Source: Streptomyces caelestis
Lineage (GTDB): Bacteria > Actinomycetota > Actinomycetes > Streptomycetales > Streptomycetaceae
Direction of reading: 5' to 3'
DNA: 64,000 nt
NCBI RefSeq assembly: GCF_014205255.1
Contig: NZ_JACHNE010000001.1
Coordinates: 1,984,001-2,048,000, forward strand
The notes beneath the pieces were generated by a model, which was given only the letters and a program-made list of their open reading frames with translations, did not search any database and was not told where the DNA came from. How positions within the stretch are numbered: position 1 is the first letter of the stretch; every line of letters starts with the position of its first letter. Of this stretch, positions 39,676-47,815 are shown piece after piece. A program made the position numbers and the translations under genes.

Positions 39676-40281
39676 GTGGGCACAGTCGTCGACGACGCCG
39701 CCTCCGTGGAGTTCCACGCCTTCTTCGAGCGTCACTACGCAGAACTGTCCCGTCTGGCCTACCTGCTGACGGGCGAGTCGGACACCGCCGACGACCTGGC
39801 GGCGGACGCGTTGCTGGCGCTGTGGCACCGCTGGGACCGAGTACGCGCGGCCGACCATCCGGCTGCGTACGCGCGCGGTGTGGTCGCCAACCTGGCCCGC
39901 AGCCGGATCCGCAGCGCCGTGCGGGAGCGGCGGCGCATCGCCCTGTTCTGGTCGCAGCGCGAGGAGAACACCGAGAACCCGGACGTCGCGGGCGTGGTCG
40001 ACGTCCAGGAGGCGTTGCGCAGGCTGCCGTTTCGCAAGCGGGCCTGTGTGGTGCTGCGGCACGCGTTCGACCTCTCGGAGAAGGACACCGCGCTCGCCCT
40101 CGGCGTCTCGGTGGGTACGGTGAAGAGCCAGACCTCCAAGGGAATGGCCGAACTCCAGCGGTTGCTGGGCACACAGGGCGTACCGCAGCGGATGCACGCG
40201 ACGGTGGGCGCTCCCCGTTGTTCGCCGGTCGTGGAAAGCTTGCGGGCGCGCACCGGTGAGGGCGGAGGAAGGGACCGATGA
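39676..40281 (+). CDS. SigE-family ECF RNA polymerase sigma factor
   Basis: This 201-residue sigma factor has region 2 (EFHAFFERHYAELSRLAYLLTGESDTADDLAADALLALW) and region 4 (EALRRLPFRKRACVVLRHAFDLSEKDTALALGVSVGTVKSQTSKG). It belongs to the actinobacterial SigE-like ECF group. The GTG at 39676 has GGAGAGG upstream. The next gene overlaps its stop (ATGA) and encodes a membrane-anchored partner. Two copies of a promoter-like motif (GGCAACC, 14-15 bases, GGCGAC) precede the nearby PL3 and PL9 lyase genes. They are plausible targets, but this is inference. Confidence 0.87.
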   Translation: MGTVVDDAASVEFHAFFERHYAELSRLAYLLTGESDTADDLAADALLALWHRWDRVRAADHPAAYARGVVANLARSRIRSAVRERRRIALFWSQREENTENPDVAGVVDVQEALRRLPFRKRACVVLRHAFDLSEKDTALALGVSVGTVKSQTSKGMAELQRLLGTQGVPQRMHATVGAPRCSPVVESLRARTGEGGGRDR

Positions 40282-41129
40282 CCATGCGGCGGGACGTGCA
40301 CGAGGAGCTGCGCGCCCGGCTGCACGAGGCGGCCGGGACGCACGAGCCCGAGCGGGAGCGCATCCTGGCCCGGGTCGAGCGCGGTATGGCCGGTCCGGCC
40401 GGCTCCGGGCACCGGGCGACGCGTCCGCCCGTGTTCGGGTGGATGCGGGTGGCCGGTGCGACGGCTGCGGTGGCGGGTGTGCTGGCGGTGGGCGGTTACG
40501 CGGTCGCGTCCGCGGTGAAGGAGGAGACCTCCCCGCAGCAGCAGGACGTGGCGACGTCTCCCACGCTCACGCCCACGCCGTCGCCGGAGGCGACGAGCCG
40601 GCCCCCCGCGCCGCCGTTGGATCCCACACCGTCCGCCCCGCCGGAGCACCGCGAGTCCGCTCCACCGCCCTCGCGGACGCCGAGCACCTCCGTCACCGGG
40701 CGGCCGCCCGCCGCCACCGAGGACGGGCCGCTGTGGTCGGACGGCTCGGTCGACCCGCACAGCAACGACTTCTGGGCGCAGAGCAACATCACGATCAAGA
40801 CGCGCGAGGAACTGACCGCGCTGACCGTGAGGTTGAGCGTCGCTCAGACCGGCGGGGTCTCCGACGCGGGCGCGTGGCGGTCGCTGCCCGAGCAGGACTT
40901 CACGCTCACGGTCGGCGAGCGGGACGGCTTCCTCGTCTACACCTGGACCCTGAAGGAGGGCCGCAAGGTCCCGGCGGGCGAATGGGTGTTCGCGGGGCAG
41001 TTCGACCACGAGCGCGGCGGCCGTGACGCCGGCGCCGACCGTTACGCGGTGACGGCCGCCGCCGGTTCGGAGCGGCTGTCCGTGGGTGGCGGTTTCGCGG
41101 CCGTGGACGACGCCGAAGACGACTCGTGA
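40278..41129 (+). CDS. Single-pass membrane protein encoded with the sigma factor
   Basis: The 283-residue protein has a cytoplasmic N-terminus (about 55 residues, MRRDVHEELRARLHEAAGTHEPERERIL), one membrane helix near residues 58-76 (VAGATAAVAGVLAVGGYAVAS), a Pro/Ser/Thr-rich linker with many APP/TPT repeats, and an external domain starting at ATEDGPLWSDGSVDPHSNDFWAQ. It overlaps the sigma-factor gene by ATGA. The topology and position fit an anti-sigma or sensor protein, but the usual zinc-binding HxxxCxxC motif is absent. The role is therefore an inference. Confidence 0.7.
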   Translation: MTMRRDVHEELRARLHEAAGTHEPERERILARVERGMAGPAGSGHRATRPPVFGWMRVAGATAAVAGVLAVGGYAVASAVKEETSPQQQDVATSPTLTPTPSPEATSRPPAPPLDPTPSAPPEHRESAPPPSRTPSTSVTGRPPAATEDGPLWSDGSVDPHSNDFWAQSNITIKTREELTALTVRLSVAQTGGVSDAGAWRSLPEQDFTLTVGERDGFLVYTWTLKEGRKVPAGEWVFAGQFDHERGGRDAGADRYAVTAAAGSERLSVGGGFAAVDDAEDDS

Positions 41130-41146
41130 AAAATTCCTGAAGGCAC

Positions 41147-41173
41147 GGCAACCCTTCCTTCACCGGTGGCGAC
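41147..41173 (+). promoter_or_regulatory. Candidate ECF-type promoter of the PL3 lyase gene
   Basis: GGCAACC at 41147-41153 and GGCGAC at 41168-41173 are separated by 14 bases and lie about 40 bases upstream of the PL3 start codon at 41214. The same pair with 15-base spacing occurs upstream of the PL9 lyase gene at 49412-49439 on the other strand. Assignment to the adjacent SigE-family sigma factor is inferred. Confidence 0.45.
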
Positions 41174-41213
41174 CACCAGGCGCAAGAGTCACCACCCATT
41201 GAGGAATCGGTAC

Positions 41214-42047
41214 ATGAGTGCACCAGCAGAACAGCGCGTCCGCCATCGCCGCCGGGTCACCAAGCGGCGTGCGGTGATCGCCGGGTTATCCGCGTTCGGC
41301 ATCACGGGAGCGGCGATCGTCACCACGTCGATGCTGTCCACCGCGGGCGCCGCATCCTCCTGGCCCACGGACAAGGGCAAGACGCCCGTGTCGGCGACCA
41401 TTCCGGTCTCCGGTGTCCGCGACGGCGGGATGAAGATGTTCTACGGCTCCGGCGCGCTCGGCGGCGACAGCCAGGACGAGGGCCAGGCCCCCCTCTTCGA
41501 GCTGGCCGACGGAGCGGTGCTGAAGAACGTCATCATCGGCACCCCGGCCGCGGACGGTGTGCACTGCAAGGGCAGCTGCACGCTCCAGAACGTGTGGTGG
41601 ACGGACGTCGGCGAGGACGCGGCCAGCTTCAAGGGCAAGTCGTCGTCGGCCGTCTACAAGGTGATCGGCGGCGGCGCGAAGAACGCCGACGACAAGGTGC
41701 TCCAGTTCAACGGCGCCGGCACGCTGAACGTGTCGGGCTTCCAGGTGCAGAACGCCGGGAAGCTGGTGCGCTCCTGCGGCAACTGCAAGACGCAGTACAA
41801 GCGCACGGTCGTGCTGAGCGACATCGACGTCACGGCGCCGATGAACTCGATCGTCGGCGTGAACGCCAACTACGGCGACACGGCCACGCTGTCGAAGATC
41901 CGCATCCACGGCGACAGCAAGAAGAAGATCAAGACGTGTGTGCGCTTCGAGGGCAACAACACCGGCAAGGAGCCCAAGGAGCTGACCCCGGCCGGCCCGG
42001 ACGGCAAGACCTGCAAGTTCAAGGCCTCGGACATCAGCTACCAGTGA
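41214..42047 (+). CDS. Secreted pectate lyase, family PL3
   Basis: The protein of about 277 residues starts with a basic region (RRRVTKRRAVIAG) and a hydrophobic stretch ending AGAASSW, a signal peptide. The mature part has the PL3 signature: ADGVHCKGSCTLQNVWWTDVGEDAASFKG, which supplies calcium-binding Asp and paired Cys, followed by VLQFNGAGTLNVSGFQVQNAGKLVRSCGNC. PL3 enzymes cut polygalacturonate by beta-elimination, needing Ca2+. I chose ATG 41214 with GAGGAA upstream over ATG 41166. It is the first pectinase in the locus, followed by a hairpin terminator and then the mobile island. Confidence 0.88.
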   Translation: MSAPAEQRVRHRRRVTKRRAVIAGLSAFGITGAAIVTTSMLSTAGAASSWPTDKGKTPVSATIPVSGVRDGGMKMFYGSGALGGDSQDEGQAPLFELADGAVLKNVIIGTPAADGVHCKGSCTLQNVWWTDVGEDAASFKGKSSSAVYKVIGGGAKNADDKVLQFNGAGTLNVSGFQVQNAGKLVRSCGNCKTQYKRTVVLSDIDVTAPMNSIVGVNANYGDTATLSKIRIHGDSKKKIKTCVRFEGNNTGKEPKELTPAGPDGKTCKFKASDISYQ

Positions 42048-42211
42048 TGCCGCAGCACGTGTGAGCTCCGGCCGGCCCGAATCCCCCTTGGGCCGGCCGG
42101 ATGCCGGAGGTCCGGGCCCCCAGCCGGGCCACCCGGCACCCCGACCCTCCGGAGCCCCCCTCCGGACGGTCGAACAGCCCTGGCCGAGCCCCCCTCGGCC
42201 GGTCGGCAGGG

Positions 42212-42240
42212 CGCCCCCGCCGGTTCGCACCGGCGGGGGC
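42212..42240. terminator. Terminator hairpin downstream of the PL3 gene
   Basis: GCCCCCGCCGG pairs with CCGGCGGGGGC around a TTCGCA loop, giving a perfect 11-bp stem. It lies about 165 bases after the PL3 stop. The space between contains only proline-rich low-complexity sequence and no gene signal. Confidence 0.75.
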
Positions 42241-42276
42241 GTCGTCGTGTCCGCAGGTCCCGGGTGGGGTGCCCTA

Positions 42277-42420
42277 GTGGGTGTCCGTAAAATCCCGTCG
42301 TCCGCCCAGAGGGCGGGCCCTGCGGCGTCCGGTGCGTGCTCTGGGGGTACCCCCTGCTCGAAGAGCTTGGGGGAGCGTGCCGGGCGTCGCAGGGCAGGCG
42401 GGACTTTGCGGACACGCCCT
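42277..42420. mobile_element. MITE-like 144-bp hairpin element with TA duplication
   Basis: The ends GTGGGTGTCCGTAAAATCCC (left) and the complement of CGGGACTTTGCGGACACGCC (right) form an imperfect inverted repeat, and a TA dinucleotide flanks each end (42275-42276 and 42421-42422). Inside, CCCTGCGGCGTCCGG pairs with CCGGGCGTCGCAGGG, so the whole unit folds into one long hairpin with a loop around TGCTCGAAGAGCTT. No ORF is present. The TA duplication suggests an IS630/mariner-type mover. It lies 10 bases or so from the IS701-like unit. Confidence 0.65.
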
Positions 42421-42555
42421 TAGCTTGTCATTTATGGTCCGATGTCGAACGCGGCTCGAACTTGGTCGGCGTTTTCGCAGTCCAGCGGACGTGAAGGCGG
42501 CCTCCGTCTGATCCTGTGCTCCGTCACAGAGTGGATCAGCGCGAAGGCCGTGGTC
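42421..42555. other. Region before the IS701-like transposase, with a hairpin
   Basis: No gene seen. CTGATCC at 42508-42514 pairs with GGATCAG at 42533-42539, with CTGTG/CACAG nested inside, forming a hairpin 17 bases before the GTG start of the transposase. It may limit read-through translation or be part of the left IS end. I could not define inverted terminal repeats or a target duplication for the IS. Confidence 0.4.
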
Positions 42556-44028
42556 GTGAGTTTGGTGCATCAAGGCGTCCTGCGGGATGCGTTCGCGGAG
42601 TCACACTTCCGGTCGGAGCTGTACGCGTGTCTGACCGCGCGGGGCGACGCGTTGTTCGAGTTGTGCGACGCGTTGTTGTGCACGGACGGGCCGGTGCAGA
42701 CGCGCGTTGATCTCGCGCTCGCGCCTGAACACCGTCGTGGTCACGGGGCTCTGTACGGCGGGCTGAACCAGGGGCGGATCGATGTCGCAAGGTTGCGTCG
42801 TGCCCTGGGCGGGGTGCCGTTGCCGAGGGCGGCGGATGGTCGGCTGGTGCTGGCTGTGGATGTCTCGCCGTGGCTGCGGCCGGACGCCAACACATGTGCT
42901 GACCGGTCCTTTTGCCACACGTTCGGCCGGGGCGAGGGCAAGCATCAGATGGTCCCGGGCTGGCCATACTCGGTGGTGGCCGCGCTGGAGACCGGCCGCA
43001 CGTCCTGGACGGCGGTGCTGGACGCGGTCCGCCTGGAGCCCGGCGCCGACGTCGCAGCGGTGACGGCAGCCCAGCTCCGCGAGGTCGTCGAGCGGCTCGT
43101 CGCCGCCGGTCAGTGGAAGCCGGGCGGCCTGGAGGTCCTGGTGGTGCTGGACGCCGGATATGACGCACCCCGCATCGCCCACCTGCTGGCGGGGTTGCCC
43201 GTTGAGATCGTCGGGCGGCTCCGTTCGGACCGCGTGATGCGGCGGCCGACACCGCCACGGGTCTACGACCCCAAGGGCGGCCGGCCGCCCAAGCACGGTG
43301 GCGAGTTCGTCTTCGGCGACCCACCTACCTGGGGCGCCGAGCAGGCCGTGACCGTCACCGACACCCGCCTCTACGGCAAAGCGACGGCGCAGGCGTGGGA
43401 CCGGCTACACCCGCGGCTGACCCGGAGGGCGGCCTGGATTGATCACGACGGACCGCTGCCCATCATCGAGGGAACCGTCATCCGTCTGACCGTGGAGAAG
43501 CTGCCCAGCGGCGGGGTGAACGAGCCAGTATGGCTGTGGTGGTCGGGCACCGCCGCCACCAAGGCCGATGTCGACCGCTGCTGGCAGTCCTTCCTCCGCC
43601 GCTTCGACCTGGAGCACACTTTCCGCCTGTTCAAGCAGACACTCGGGTGGACCAAGCCCCGACTTTGCAGCTCGGAGGCTGCCGACCGGTGGACGTGGCT
43701 GGTGATTGCCGCCTATGCCGAGCTCCGGCTCGCGCGGCCGCTGGCCGCCGATCTCCGGCGCCCGTGGGAGAAACCGGCTCCGCCGAACAGGCTCACGCCC
43801 GCCCGGGTCCGCAGGGGGTTCAGGAACCTGTGCACGGAGACCGGCTCCCCGGACAGTGCACCGAAACCGTCTCGTCCTGGGCCTGGCCGGCCGCCGGGTT
43901 CCCAGAACCGCCACCCGGCCACCCGCCATGGCGTGGGCAGAGTCCTTGCCACCGGCGAGGCGTACAGCCGCCCCGCCCACCACAAGAAGGGCACCAGACC
44001 CCGGCGCACCAAGGAGCGGCAAACTTGA
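42556..44028 (+). CDS. IS701-like family transposase
   Basis: The protein of about 490 residues is intact and similar to the widespread Streptomyces transposase whose N-terminus reads SLVHQGVLRDAFAE. The DDE residues can be placed as Asp in LVLAVDVSPWLRPDA, Asp in VLVVLDAGYDAPRIA and Glu in RRFDLEHTFRLFKQTLGW. A basic C-terminus ends KKGTRPRRTKERQT. The GTG start at 42556 is supported by family alignment from memory; an earlier in-frame ATG at 42442 adds an unrelated extension. An intact frame suggests recent arrival. The element ends are not defined. Confidence 0.85.
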   Translation: MSLVHQGVLRDAFAESHFRSELYACLTARGDALFELCDALLCTDGPVQTRVDLALAPEHRRGHGALYGGLNQGRIDVARLRRALGGVPLPRAADGRLVLAVDVSPWLRPDANTCADRSFCHTFGRGEGKHQMVPGWPYSVVAALETGRTSWTAVLDAVRLEPGADVAAVTAAQLREVVERLVAAGQWKPGGLEVLVVLDAGYDAPRIAHLLAGLPVEIVGRLRSDRVMRRPTPPRVYDPKGGRPPKHGGEFVFGDPPTWGAEQAVTVTDTRLYGKATAQAWDRLHPRLTRRAAWIDHDGPLPIIEGTVIRLTVEKLPSGGVNEPVWLWWSGTAATKADVDRCWQSFLRRFDLEHTFRLFKQTLGWTKPRLCSSEAADRWTWLVIAAYAELRLARPLAADLRRPWEKPAPPNRLTPARVRRGFRNLCTETGSPDSAPKPSRPGPGRPPGSQNRHPATRHGVGRVLATGEAYSRPAHHKKGTRPRRTKERQT

Positions 44029-44083
44029 CGGTCTGGGCCATGTGCAGCGGGCACGAGGCCGAAGGAGTTCACGGGGTACGTCG

Positions 44084-44608
44084 GTGGATCTCAGCTCAGT
44101 GATCATCGCTGTCGCAGGCGTCGCAGGAACCCTGGGAGGGGCGCTACTCACCCAGCGCGGCTCCGAACGAGCGAAGCGCCGGGAGATAGAGCTCGTTCGA
44201 GACCAGGAGGAGGTCCGCGAGAACCGTTCGCTGCGGCGCACTTGCTATGTGGAACTCAACCGAGATGCCCGGCAGTTCACCACCGCACTCAACCGCCACC
44301 TGCACGTCATGAGGGAACGCGGCGTGGAGGAGGCCGACAGCGACGCACTCGAGGAGGCGAAGAACGCGCACCGCGATCGATACTCCGAAGCACAGATGAT
44401 CGCCCCCGAAGAAGTACTCATGCGAGCGAGTGTCGTCAACCAAGCCCTGAACAAGGTCTACGGCCAGGTCAAGCGCCTCGAACGCGGTGCCCCCGAACCA
44501 GGCGAAACACTGGAGACCGCGGCCCAGGCCCAGTACGAGGTCTGGGAAATGCTCCGAACTATGAGAACCGCTATGCGCCACGACCTTGGTGTGTCGCATG
44601 AAGATTGA
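44084..44608 (+). CDS. Hypothetical membrane-anchored coiled-coil protein
   Basis: The 174-residue protein has one N-terminal hydrophobic helix (LSSVIIAVAGVAGTLGGALLTQ, about residues 3-24) followed by a long charged helix-rich region (RAKRREIELVRDQEEVRENRSLRRTCYVELNRDARQF and onward) that probably forms a coiled coil in the cytoplasm. I know no function, though similar proteins are common as orphans in Streptomyces. GTG at 44084 is used; GTG at 44099 is an alternative that would remove part of the helix. It sits between the IS701-like gene and the 3.5-kb transposon-like unit and may have arrived with either. Confidence 0.65.
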   Translation: MDLSSVIIAVAGVAGTLGGALLTQRGSERAKRREIELVRDQEEVRENRSLRRTCYVELNRDARQFTTALNRHLHVMRERGVEEADSDALEEAKNAHRDRYSEAQMIAPEEVLMRASVVNQALNKVYGQVKRLERGAPEPGETLETAAQAQYEVWEMLRTMRTAMRHDLGVSHED

Positions 44609-44850
44609 GAGCTGGCACTCAGCTCCGTGCGAACTCTCCTGTCTGCCTCGATGTGACTGAGCGCCACAGTTGGCGAGTTTCGCCGACTCGAACGCTCAGA
44701 GTTCAGCTTGGGGACGTTGAGGGCGCCGCCCCGGCACGCATGGGAACGGCTGCGCGACCGACCGGAACCCCGGCAACAACGAGCATGAGGTGCCGGCGCC
44801 GGCTACTTGGGGGCACGTACGCCTTCCTGGTCCTGGGCGACAATGGTCGA

Positions 44851-45560
44851 GTGCTTGTCGAACGCGCGTATACCCATCTCTCCTCGTACGACGAGGACAC
44901 CTGGCCCTGGTCGGTGCCCTGCGTCCGGCAGCTGCTCAACGAAGGGCTGCGCTTCACCGCACCGGTGACCTTTCTGTTGGTGAGAACGGCTCGGGGAAGT
45001 CGACCCTGGTCGAGGCGCGGGCGGAGGGGTTCAGTCTGGACTCCTACGGCGGCTCCCACGACTGGCGCTACGCCTCCCCGCGTGGCAAGTCGGCGCTCGG
45101 CGAGCGGATGAGGTTCGACGCGGCCTCGCGCGGGCGCCGCATGGCCACCAGCTGGTCGGCCCGCAAGGGCTTCTTCCTGCGGGCCGAGACCGCGCTGGAC
45201 GCCCTGGGCAGGGAGGGGTTCTCGCCGGACTCGGTCAGCCACGGCGAGGGCTTTCTCGCAGCGTTCCGCGGGAAGTTCCTTCACGCCGGGCTCTATGTTC
45301 TCGACGAGCCGGAGGCGGCGCTCTCCTTCTCTTCGTGCCTCGAACTGATCGGGCACATCGACCGGTTGGCCAAGGAGGGCGGCCAGGTCATCTGTGCCAC
45401 GCACTCCCCGTTGCTGACCGCCCTGCCGGGCGCGGACATCGTCGAGGTCGGCGAGCACGGCATACGCAGGGTCGCCTGGCGGGAGCTCGGCGTCGTGGAT
45501 CACTGGCGCCGCTATCTCGCCGACCCGCACGTCTATCTGCGGCACATCGTCGAACCGTAG
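44851..45560 (+). pseudogene. AAA-family ATPase pseudogene (one-base deletion before Walker A)
   Basis: Two frames together give one AAA ATPase. The first frame reads VERAYTHLSSYDEDTWPW... LRFTAPVTFL. The second continues VGENGSGKSTLVEARAEG (Walker A), WRYASPRGKSALGERMRF, LYVLDEPEAALSFSSCLEL (Walker B and D-loop) and VICATHSPLLTALPGADI. The frames change at about 44976, where the expected L-V codons share a G, so a single base is missing. The gene is otherwise complete, ending in YLRHIVEP. Related intact genes are soluble SMC/RecF-like ATPases of unknown role in Streptomyces. The break looks recent. Confidence 0.78.
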
Positions 45561-45710
45561 GCGGCGTCCTGCTTAACTGTCGTCACCTGGGCGATGTACC
45601 CGTCGGGGCGGACCCGGCCGGAGCCCTTGCGCCCGGACGACCGTGTCCGCGGTTCGGGGCATCGGGCTCCGCGCCGCGATCGGCACGTGGCCTACGAGAC
45701 CCGATTCGGG
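45561..45710. other. Non-coding spacer inside the transposon-like unit
   Basis: I see no gene, hairpin or repeat of note in these 150 bases between the AAA pseudogene stop and the first 245-bp element. Local composition is similar to the surroundings. Confidence 0.5.
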
Positions 45711-45955
45711 TGTGACTGGTCGAGATAGTTGTCACCGGCGGAGCCTGACGACCAGGCCCGATGCTCCGCTCTGGTCTCGGTAGTTGGCACCGTTTGGTCG
45801 TCGTTGTTGGCACCCGCTCATGCTGTTCGGCCCGCCCTGTCACCGGCACTCTGGTATTTCTGCCGGTCAGCAGCTTGAAGTACCTCGACAGTCGTGCCGA
45901 CGAAGCGTCGGTGTCAGTCTCCGCGACCAGGTGTCATCTATCTCGACCAGTCACA
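45711..45955. mobile_element. 245-bp IS-end element, copy A
   Basis: The unit starts TGTGACTGGTCGAGATAG and ends with the exact complement CTATCTCGACCAGTCACA, an 18-bp perfect inverted repeat. Internal repeats (TAGTTGTCACC, TAGTTGGCACC, TTGTTGGCACC) resemble multiple transposase sites of IS21-family ends. No ORF with family similarity is present, so it looks like two IS ends joined after loss of the transposase genes. It is identical in sequence and orientation to 47816-48060. Its flanks (TCGGG left, GTCCG right) do not match, so no target duplication remains. Confidence 0.85.
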
Positions 45956-46754
45956 GTCCGGCCTCCTCCCCGTCGGGACCGGAGGTGGCCTGTCCCAGGC
46001 CCCGGCGAATCGCGATCTCCACGGGTGAGTACGCGCCGTCGGCCCGCTCCAGTTCGTACGGCGCGGCCGGCATCAGCGGCGGCTGGGCCATGAAGCGCGG
46101 CCGCGCCCCGTGGTGCGGCTGTGCTGCGTGCACCAGGAACGGATGGCACAGGAAGACGTCACCCGGGGAACCGGTGGCGAGGGCGAGCGGCCGGTGGGCG
46201 GATGCCGCTACGAGGTCTGGCGCGATGGCCAGGCCGCTAGCGCCCTCCTCCCCGTACGGCTCCAGCACCCTCGGCACGTCGAGGTGGGAGCCGACCCGGA
46301 TCCGAGTCGGGGCGTCCTCTTCCCCCACCTCGCTGAACAGAAATAGCATCAGCAGGGCCCGGCCGCGTGAGCGGAGATTGGTGAAGGGCCAGGTTTCGCC
46401 CTCCACCGCATAGCCGCCCTCGATGTGCCAGCCCGCGTCGTCGGGCTCCTCCTCGTGCGGGAAGCGCAGCGGGAAGGTGCCGAGCGAGTAGCGTGGCTCC
46501 CAGCGCCCGGCGCCGACCAGCAGGTCGTACGCCCGGTGCAGGGCCGGGGAGTTGGGTGCGGCGGCGAACGGTCCCTGTGCCATCCCGCCGACCCAGTGCA
46601 CGGGCTGCGTCCACGTCTCCGGGTCGTCCGGGTCGCAGCCCGTCTCCCGCCACAGCAGCCGCGCGCAGCTTGCGGCCACGCGGGGCGCGACGGCGCCCGC
46701 CAGCTTGACGAAGCCGTCGCGGAGGAAGCGGGATACCAAGGTCGTGTCGTCCAT
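45951..46754 (-). CDS. Phytanoyl-CoA dioxygenase family protein
   Basis: The 267-residue protein is an Fe(II)/2-oxoglutarate oxygenase of the PhyH superfamily. The iron triad can be placed as His-x-Glu/Asp in DAGWHIEGGYAV, with the distal His in VFLCHPFLVHAAQPHHG and the 2-oxoglutarate Arg in GARPRFMAQPPL. The substrate is unknown. It is divergent from the AraC regulator, which probably controls it. The final TGA comes from the terminal TGTGA of copy A of the 245-bp element, so the original 3' end may have been replaced. EctD belongs to the same superfamily but the two are clearly different. Confidence 0.82.
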   Translation of the reverse strand: MDDTTLVSRFLRDGFVKLAGAVAPRVAASCARLLWRETGCDPDDPETWTQPVHWVGGMAQGPFAAAPNSPALHRAYDLLVGAGRWEPRYSLGTFPLRFPHEEEPDDAGWHIEGGYAVEGETWPFTNLRSRGRALLMLFLFSEVGEEDAPTRIRVGSHLDVPRVLEPYGEEGASGLAIAPDLVAASAHRPLALATGSPGDVFLCHPFLVHAAQPHHGARPRFMAQPPLMPAAPYELERADGAYSPVEIAIRRGLGQATSGPDGEEAGL

Positions 46755-46873
46755 GCCTCCATCGTGCGGCGCTGCCCGTCCCGGTCACCCGACACTTGCC
46801 GCACCGCTTTTCTCGGGTGTGGCGTGCAGGGCCGCGCCTGATTGAATCGATGGTCGGGATCTTGGAGGCGAGC

Positions 46874-47740
46874 GTGCTGGAGCGGCTCAATCAGGCCATG
46901 GAGCACATCGAGCGGCAGCTCGACAGCTCCGTCGACGTAGGCGAGCTGGCGCGGGTCGCTGCCACCTCGGAGTACCACCTGCGGCGGATGTTCTCGGCGC
47001 TCGCAGGGATGCCGCTGTCGGAGTACATCAGGCGTCGGCGGCTGACCGTCGCGGGCGCGGAGGTGCTGGCCGGTAAGCGGACGCTGCTGGAGATCGCGGT
47101 GCGGTACGGATATGGCTCGGGAGAGGCATTCGCGCGGGCGTTCCGCGCGGTGCACGGCGTCGGGCCCGGCGAGGCGCGGCGCACCGGCGCGGCGCTCAGC
47201 TCCCAGCCCCGGATGACCTTCCGCCTCATCGTCGACGGGAGCAGCAGCATGCGCTACCGCGTCGTGCACAAGCCGGAGTTCAGCGTCGTCGGGGCGAAGG
47301 CTCGGGTGCCGCTCGTGCACTCGGGGCCGAACCAGGCGATCATCGATTTCGTCCGCGGGATCGGCGACCAGGCAAGGGAGCTGCTGGAGAAGCTGTCCGA
47401 CCAGGAGCCGCACGGTATCCTCGCGGTCTGCGACGACCTCGATCCCAGCCGGGCAGAGGGCACCGACCTCGACTACTACCACGGGGTCGTCACCTCGGCG
47501 TCCGCGCCGGACGGCATGGTCACGCTGCCCATGCCGGCCGGGACATGGGCGGTCTTCACCACCTCGGGGTCGGTGCCGGAGGCGATCCAGGCGCTGTGGC
47601 GGGATGTGTTCACCGAGTGGTTCCCATCGAACCCGTACCGGAGCCGCCCCGGGCCGGAGATCCTTCGTACGCGGATGTCGGCGGACGGCAGCGAGGCGGA
47701 TGCCGAGCTGTGGCTGCCGGTGGAACGGGAGTTCGATTGA
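46874..47740 (+). CDS. AraC-family regulator with GyrI-like effector domain
   Basis: The protein of about 288 residues starts VLERLNQAMEHIERQLDSS and has an N-terminal AraC double helix-turn-helix (VAATSEYHLRRMFSALAGMPLSEYIRRRRLTVAG and IAVRYGYGSGEAFARAFRAVHGVGPGEARR). A GyrI/Rob-type small-molecule-binding domain (MRYRVVHKPEFSVVGAKARVPLV to the C-terminal DAELWLPV) follows. I chose the GTG at 46874 because GGAGG lies five bases before it; earlier in-frame starts at 46850 and 46796 lack such a site. It is divergent from the dioxygenase gene, and the pair forms the cargo between the two identical 245-bp elements. Confidence 0.85.
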   Translation: MLERLNQAMEHIERQLDSSVDVGELARVAATSEYHLRRMFSALAGMPLSEYIRRRRLTVAGAEVLAGKRTLLEIAVRYGYGSGEAFARAFRAVHGVGPGEARRTGAALSSQPRMTFRLIVDGSSSMRYRVVHKPEFSVVGAKARVPLVHSGPNQAIIDFVRGIGDQARELLEKLSDQEPHGILAVCDDLDPSRAEGTDLDYYHGVVTSASAPDGMVTLPMPAGTWAVFTTSGSVPEAIQALWRDVFTEWFPSNPYRSRPGPEILRTRMSADGSEADAELWLPVEREFD

Positions 47741-47815
47741 TTCTGGAATCCCTCCCTGGCCCTGTAGCCGGGGCCGGCGTGCTGGCCCCGGCGAGAAGGC
47801 GGACGGCCGCCCGGC

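Noticed and set aside
40278..41129. Calling the sigma-factor partner a zinc-type anti-sigma factor
   Set aside because: The HxxxCxxC motif is absent and the N-terminal region is short, so only a topology-based suggestion is made.
44605..45111. Separate short protein in the first frame of the ATPase region
   Set aside because: The end of this frame after about 44976 is Arg-rich nonsense, and the N-terminal half joins the next frame as one ATPase.
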